Assembly (NCBI RefSeq): GCF_001514125.1
Contig: NZ_KQ948553.1
Location: 62,001 to 126,000, forward strand
Reading direction: 5' to 3'
Origin: Streptomyces longwoodensis
Lineage (GTDB): Bacteria > Actinomycetota > Actinomycetes > Streptomycetales > Streptomycetaceae
Length of the DNA: 64,000 nt
Of the stretch, positions 60,123 to 64,000 are shown piece after piece. The position numbers and the translations under genes were made by a program. Below the pieces are notes generated by a model. The model ran no database searches and was not told where the DNA came from. It worked only from the letters and a program-made list of their open reading frames with translations. The stretch's first letter is position 1; every line of letters begins with the position of its first letter.

Positions 60123-60151
60123 GGGCCGGGGGCGCTGCCTGCCCCCGGCCC
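60123..60151 (-). terminator. GCTGCCT-loop hairpin, copy 3
   Basis: An 11-bp stem, GGGCCGGGGGC and GCCCCCGGCCC, loop GCTGCCT, between the two ChlI-domain genes. Confidence 0.8.
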
Positions 60152-60164
60152 GGCGCGGGGGTGG

Positions 60165-61025
60165 TCAGGACGCGGCGCGGTCGAACGTCTGGAGCAGGCG
60201 CACGGTCTCGGCGATGGTGGCCACGCAGTAGACGCTGACCTCGGGCACGTCGAATTCGTGCATGTTGGCTTCGGGCACGATCACGGTGGTGCAGCCGCTG
60301 GCGATGGCGGCGCGGGCGGCCGCGTTGATGTCGGCCACCAGCCGCACCCTGCCGCCCAGGCCCAGCCCGCCGACGAACGCGACCTCGTCCAGGGCGGCCG
60401 GGCGGTAGTGCCCGGCCGCGCCGAGGATGGCGCAGGCGATCGCGAGGTCATGCGAGGCGTCCAGCGGGCGGCCGGTGACGGTCTCGACGGTCACCGTAAG
60501 GCGGCCGGTGGGCCACGGGCAGCCGCCGTTGGTGATCGCGGCGCGGACGCGGTCCCTGGTCTCGCGGTCGTGGGCGACGCCGGTGAGGGCGAATGAGCCG
60601 AGGCCGGGGCTGACCGTCGCGTGGATCACGGCGGCGGCGTCGGAGGCGGCTCGCACCTGCGCGCGGCCGATGCGGGTGTCGGCGGGCCAGGCGACGCCGA
60701 GGCCGCGGTGGTCGGCGTCGACGACCACGCCCGTGCGGTACAGGGCGTCGCCCACCACGTAGTCCGGGGTGACGATGTCGTCGAGGACGTCGCCCGGGCG
60801 CGCATCGAGGACGGCGTACCGCAGGTTGAACGGGTTGCCGTCCTCGATGAGCGTGCCGGTGTCGATGACGCCGTTCCGGGCCGGGCGGGGGGCGCGGGGC
60901 CCGATGGCGTCGGCGGTCTTGGCGCACTCGGTGCAGTAGGCGACCGTGCCGCCCCATCCGTCGGTGCTGGGCCAGGTGTTGCCGCAGCTCGTGCAGCGCT
61001 TCGTGAGGGGGGTCGTGGTGGTCAT
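60165..61025 (-). CDS. ChlI (S5-fold) domain protein with zinc ribbon, paralogue A
   Basis: A 286-residue protein from ATG 61025 with AGAGGA upstream. An N-terminal zinc ribbon (CTSCGN and CTEC) is followed by about 85 other residues. Residues about 130-280 match the ChlI S5-type domain: GVAHDRETRDRVRAAITNGG, DEVAFVGGLGLGGRVRLVAD, TTVIVPEAN. It lacks the AAA+ domain. It differs from paralogue B by the zinc ribbon. Confidence 0.7.
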   Translation of the reverse strand: MTTTTPLTKRCTSCGNTWPSTDGWGGTVAYCTECAKTADAIGPRAPRPARNGVIDTGTLIEDGNPFNLRYAVLDARPGDVLDDIVTPDYVVGDALYRTGVVVDADHRGLGVAWPADTRIGRAQVRAASDAAAVIHATVSPGLGSFALTGVAHDRETRDRVRAAITNGGCPWPTGRLTVTVETVTGRPLDASHDLAIACAILGAAGHYRPAALDEVAFVGGLGLGGRVRLVADINAAARAAIASGCTTVIVPEANMHEFDVPEVSVYCVATIAETVRLLQTFDRAAS

Positions 61026-61066
61026 CGGGTTCCTCTCGGTTCGTGCGTGGGTGGTTGAGGGGGGTT

Positions 61067-61097
61067 GGGGCCGGGGGCGCTGCCTGCCCCCGGCCCC
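61067..61097 (-). terminator. GCTGCCT-loop hairpin, copy 4
   Basis: A 12-bp stem, GGGGCCGGGGGC and GCCCCCGGCCCC, loop GCTGCCT, nine bases after the 91-residue gene stop. Confidence 0.8.
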
Positions 61098-61105
61098 GGG
61101 GTGGG

Positions 61106-61381
61106 TCAGGCCGGGCGGTGGGCCCGGATGACCCGCATGTGGTAGCGGCGGCTGATCTCGTTCACCGCGATCAGGCGGACCTGGGCCTTGACCGGGTCCA
61201 TCTCGCCGGCCTCCAGGGCGCGGATGATCGGGACGGTGTTGTCGTGGACGCAGATGGCGCCCGTGCGGGTGCCGTGGTTGCCGCTGTTGAAGAGGGCGCG
61301 CAGGGGGCTGATCTGCTCGCGCAGGTAGGCGGCCAGTTCCTTGGCGGTCAGGGTGGTGGGGGTGATCTTGCGGACCGGCAT
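61106..61381 (-). CDS. Small hypothetical phage protein
   Basis: A 91-residue protein from ATG 61381 with AGGAG upstream. It is helical (LTAKELAAYLREQISPLRAL, MDPVKAQVRLIAVNEISRRY), with a GAICVHDNTVPIIRAL centre. No family. The 118 bases between it and the methyltransferase stop are relatively AT-rich and hold a small GATCTC/GAGATT hairpin with a TTTT loop, the likely promoter region for the modules downstream. Confidence 0.6.
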   Translation of the reverse strand: MPVRKITPTTLTAKELAAYLREQISPLRALFNSGNHGTRTGAICVHDNTVPIIRALEAGEMDPVKAQVRLIAVNEISRRYHMRVIRAHRPA

Positions 61382-61499
61382 GGCGCACTCCTGGGTGGTA
61401 GTTGGTGTTTTGAACTACTTCCATCCTTCCCTAGTTGGCTTTGGCTAGCCAGTTTTACCAAGCAGATTACGTAAAGAATCTCAAAAGAGATCGCGGCTG

Positions 61500-64000
61500 T
61501 CAGGCGGCGACCAGCTCGCCATGGATGACCGCCCGCAGCCGGGACGCGATCCACGTTCCGACCGCCGGGCTCACCGCGTTACCGAACCCGTCCACCTGGT
61601 TCCGCGCGCTCCCCCACACCTTGAACGTCCCCTTGCGGCCAGCGAAGTCGACGTCGAAGCCGCAGCCGACGCCGACCTCGCTGGGCTTCATCATCCGGAA
61701 GAAGCACTCCTCCAGCGGCAGGTCGGCCAGCGACGCCTGCCACTGGGCGACGAGCAGCCCGGTCGTGTCCCGCGTGGTGAGCGTGCCCAGCGGGTCGGTC
61801 ACCGGGTGCGGCGCGGTCTCGTCGCCCTTCGGCCCGTTCTGCTTGAACCAACCGGCGCTCAGCAGGCCCGGGATCTGGTCGGAGGTGACCGTGGGCATCG
61901 CCTCGGCGTGCACCGTGGGCAGCGTGTTCTTCCGGAACGGGACGATCCCGGATGACACCACGGCGAGCGTCTCCGAACCGACCTGCGTGGGCAGCGGGAT
62001 GTGCGCGCCCCGGGGGCCGCCCTGGTAGTTGTCGACCGCGAGGAACACCGCCTTCTCGTGCGTTGCGGTGACCGTGTCCATCGGGCTGAGGATGTGCTGG
62101 CCGTCGCCGTTGTGCCGGTGCGCGGCGATGATCTGACCGGCCATGAGGAGCGCGGTCTCCTGCTGGCTGGTCTGCGTGGACATCGGCTGCCACGGGTGCC
62201 GCTCGATGCCGTGCACCGACTTCGCGGGCATCAGGACCGCCGGGTACTGGGCGAAGCGCTGGCGGCAGCGTTCGGCGCGGGCGAGCGTCGTCTCGGCGAG
62301 CGGGACGTCCCGGTCGCCGATCTTGGTTCCCAGGTCGGACAGGTCGAGGGCGACCAGCGAGGGCGTCATCGGCGGGACGACCTCGCGGCGGCAGCTCGGG
62401 CAACGGTAGTTGTACTGCTTGCCGTAGCAGACCGACCCCGAGGCGGGCACGCCCGTCTTCCACGACCAGACCGCTTCCACGGTCTTGTCGCAGTGCTGGC
62501 AGAACGACGCCGGCCGGTGGTCGAGGTCGGGGGTGGGCAGCGACTCGTCCCAGAACGCGATGTAGAGCCGGTCGCGGCTCTGGGGGACGCCGAAGAACTG
62601 CGAGTTCAGGTACAGCACCCGGTAGCGGTAGCCCAGCTTCTCGAACTCGTGGAGCCACCACCGGTAGGTGCTGCCGTCGCCGATCTTGGGGCGGCCGAGG
62701 ATCGCCGGCCCCCACGACTGGAGGCCGGTCGTGCACTCGACGAGGATCAGCCGCGGGTGGTGCCGCCCGGCGTACTGCAGAACGCACGTCGCGGTCGCGC
62801 GGTCCCGTTCGGAGCGCGTCACCCGCGCCTCGAACTCCGGGTCTTCCAGCTCGAACAGCCCGAGGCCCTGCTCGTACGCCCTCTGCGTGTTCGCCTGGGA
62901 GTGGTTGACGCAGTTGTGGACCAGGACGCCGTCGACCACGTACGTGTGGTCCTCCTCGACGGTCATGTTGTAGACCGTGACCGTCTCGCCCGGGGCGATG
63001 GCGCCGCTGGCCTTGCCCCACCGGAAGCCGTCCGCATCACGGTGCTTGGGCTTCCGCTGCTGGGTCAGGTGCGCGGTGACCGTCCAGCGGGGGCTCTGTC
63101 GCACCGTGCGGCCTTCGATGACCGCCGTGGCCTTCGGCCGCTGGTAGTGGACCGTGGCGTAGTAGCCCAGCGAGGTCAGCAGGAGACGCACGCCGACGGT
63201 GAGCTGCTTGGACACCGACATCGACTGGACGCGCAGGCCGTCCCGGCTGATGTGCCCGTCGGCGGACAGGTAGCCATCCAGGAAGGAACGGCGGATCTCT
63301 TCGGGCGCGAACAGCAGCCAGGTCGGCAGCTTCTTGCCTGCGGCGCCGTGGCCGAAGTGGTCGGCCAGGAAGGCGGCGAGGCCCACCCGGTTGACGTGGA
63401 AGGTGTCGGTCGTGCGCTGCCGGGTGCGGTTCCACGGGAGGCCGGTCCGTGCCGCGAGTTCCTCGGCGAGTGCGTCGCTCTCGTCGTGGCTGGCGCAGAT
63501 CGTCACGCGGGACCACACGTTGCCCCGCTCGGGTCGGCGGGCGAGCCACCCGTCGCCGACCCACCGGCCGAGCACCCACGCGACGTCGGCGGTGACCGTG
63601 CCGAGCCCGTCGACCACGGGCAGGGCGTCGGTCTCGCCGGTGAGGATCGGGGTGCCGACCCACTCGCCGGCCAGGGAGTCGGCCCGCACCTCACGCGGTG
63701 CGCCGAGGACGAGGAGTGCGCGCCTGTTCGCGTTCGCCTGGCTGCACTTCCGGGAGCAGAACAGGCGGGCCGTGCTGGTGTTCCTGAACTGCGGGGCCGG
63801 GCCGCCGCATTCGAGGCAGCGTGCGCCGTCGAGCGGCTGGTACCTACGGCGAGGCTGGACGGCGCGCGTGGCCGTAGCCGCCATGAACGGGTGGTCCGGG
63901 GTGCAGGTGATCGCGGTGGTCGCGTTGACGGTAACCGTGGGCCGGTCAACCGCCGAGGTGTGCGTGACCGGGCGCCAGCGCGACCGGTGCGTCCACACCT
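61500..64000 (-). CDS. DNA (cytosine-5) methyltransferase interrupted by an intein (5' end cut off)
   Basis: The frame is open to the window edge. The C-terminal extein (61500-62912) has cytosine-C5 motifs: FFGVPQSRDRLYIAFW (motif VIII), a diverged VECTTGLQSW (motif VI-like), a zinc-like CPSCRREV region and DGFGNAVSPAVG (motif X). The intein ends at VHN, directly followed by Cys and then VNHSQA, a region close to the catalytic Cys motif. The N-terminal extein and intein start are outside the window. Likely anti-restriction or host-like DNA methylation. Confidence 0.82.
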   Translation of the reverse strand, partial: VWTHRSRWRPVTHTSAVDRPTVTVNATTAITCTPDHPFMAATATRAVQPRRRYQPLDGARCLECGGPAPQFRNTSTARLFCSRKCSQANANRRALLVLGAPREVRADSLAGEWVGTPILTGETDALPVVDGLGTVTADVAWVLGRWVGDGWLARRPERGNVWSRVTICASHDESDALAEELAARTGLPWNRTRQRTTDTFHVNRVGLAAFLADHFGHGAAGKKLPTWLLFAPEEIRRSFLDGYLSADGHISRDGLRVQSMSVSKQLTVGVRLLLTSLGYYATVHYQRPKATAVIEGRTVRQSPRWTVTAHLTQQRKPKHRDADGFRWGKASGAIAPGETVTVYNMTVEEDHTYVVDGVLVHNCVNHSQANTQRAYEQGLGLFELEDPEFEARVTRSERDRATATCVLQYAGRHHPRLILVECTTGLQSWGPAILGRPKIGDGSTYRWWLHEFEKLGYRYRVLYLNSQFFGVPQSRDRLYIAFWDESLPTPDLDHRPASFCQHCDKTVEAVWSWKTGVPASGSVCYGKQYNYRCPSCRREVVPPMTPSLVALDLSDLGTKIGDRDVPLAETTLARAERCRQRFAQYPAVLMPAKSVHGIERHPWQPMSTQTSQQETALLMAGQIIAAHRHNGDGQHILSPMDTVTATHEKAVFLAVDNYQGGPRGAHIPLPTQVGSETLAVVSSGIVPFRKNTLPTVHAEAMPTVTSDQIPGLLSAGWFKQNGPKGDETAPHPVTDPLGTLTTRDTTGLLVAQWQASLADLPLEECFFRMMKPSEVGVGCGFDVDFAGRKGTFKVWGSARNQVDGFGNAVSPAVGTWIASRLRAVIHGELVAA
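62913..64000 (-). mobile_element. Intein with LAGLIDADG homing endonuclease (partial)
   Basis: Intein landmarks visible: TCTPDHPFMA (block B), two LAGLIDADG-type helices (VLGRWVGDGWL and FLDGYLSADGH), a Cys-rich finger (CLECGG, then CSRKCSQAN), and the C-terminal splice end with HN before a +1 Cys. The N-terminal splice block A lies beyond the window edge. Likely an active self-splicing element; activity is inferred. Confidence 0.85.

Overview
The window is high-GC (about 70%) actinobacterial DNA with strong G/C third-position bias and many GTG starts. Gene content points to Streptomyces: roadblock/LC7 and DUF4388 proteins, a MurR/RpiR-type regulator, cystathionine beta-synthase, an SGNH lipase, a thiolase and a Bax-inhibitor-1 protein. 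These chromosomal genes fill 1-11.2 kb. From about 11.5 kb to the right edge lies a large integrated siphovirus-type prophage that is cut by the window end. Its integrase and repressor must lie beyond 64 kb. A 3'-tRNA-like fragment at 11484-11505 marks the probable left attachment junction.

PROPHAGE LAYOUT. Almost everything is on the minus strand, so it reads right to left. (1) 56.4-64 kb, DNA-metabolism module: a cytosine-C5 DNA methyltransferase carrying a LAGLIDADG intein (cut by the edge), a small protein, two ChlI-domain paralogues, two unknown proteins and a PAPS-reductase-like PP-loop enzyme. Four near-identical hairpins with loop GCTGCCT punctuate this stretch. (2) 52.4-56.3 kb: a PadR regulator with a palindromic operator, a membrane protein, an unusual tRNA-Gly(UCC), a methyltransferase-like protein with a Mom-like C-terminus, a ParB-like protein and a small protein. 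(3) 42-52.4 kb, packaging and head: TerS, TerL, portal, and a 1149-residue MuF / 2H-phosphoesterase / maturation-protease fusion, with small accessory genes and a plus-strand moron unit. (4) 39-42 kb: major capsid and two head proteins. (5) 34.4-38.9 kb: a cargo block of mixed strand (ATP-dependent ligase, secreted lamin-tail protein, secreted HNH nuclease, two membrane proteins) wedged between head and tail genes. (6) 19-34.3 kb: major tail protein, connectors, tail chaperones with a probable frameshift, a 1401-residue tape measure, minor tail and fibre proteins, endolysin, holin and two membrane proteins (one collagen-like). A 17-bp terminator follows. (7) 11.8-19 kb: an accessory operon of XRE/TPR regulator, small proteins, a radical SAM enzyme, a PCMT-like methyltransferase, a GRDP-like protein and a second methyltransferase.

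HOW IT FITS TOGETHER. The structural operons appear to be fired at several internal points. Six copies of one 22-bp element sit 25-27 nt upstream of six late start codons, including capsid, major tail protein, tape measure and tail chaperone. Capsid and major tail protein are each followed at once by a strong hairpin. The most exciting candidate system is at 52.6-55.2 kb. The tRNA-Gly(UCC) lacks the D-loop GG and has GTGC in place of GTTC in the T-arm, the pattern known from staphylococcal tRNA-Gly that serve cell-wall synthesis instead of translation. It lies directly upstream, on the same strand, of a methyltransferase/Mom-like gene and a ParB-like gene. I infer a glycyl-tRNA-fed DNA hypermodification (anti-restriction) system. 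This is an inference, not shown. All family assignments are from reading motifs by eye; no database search was run.
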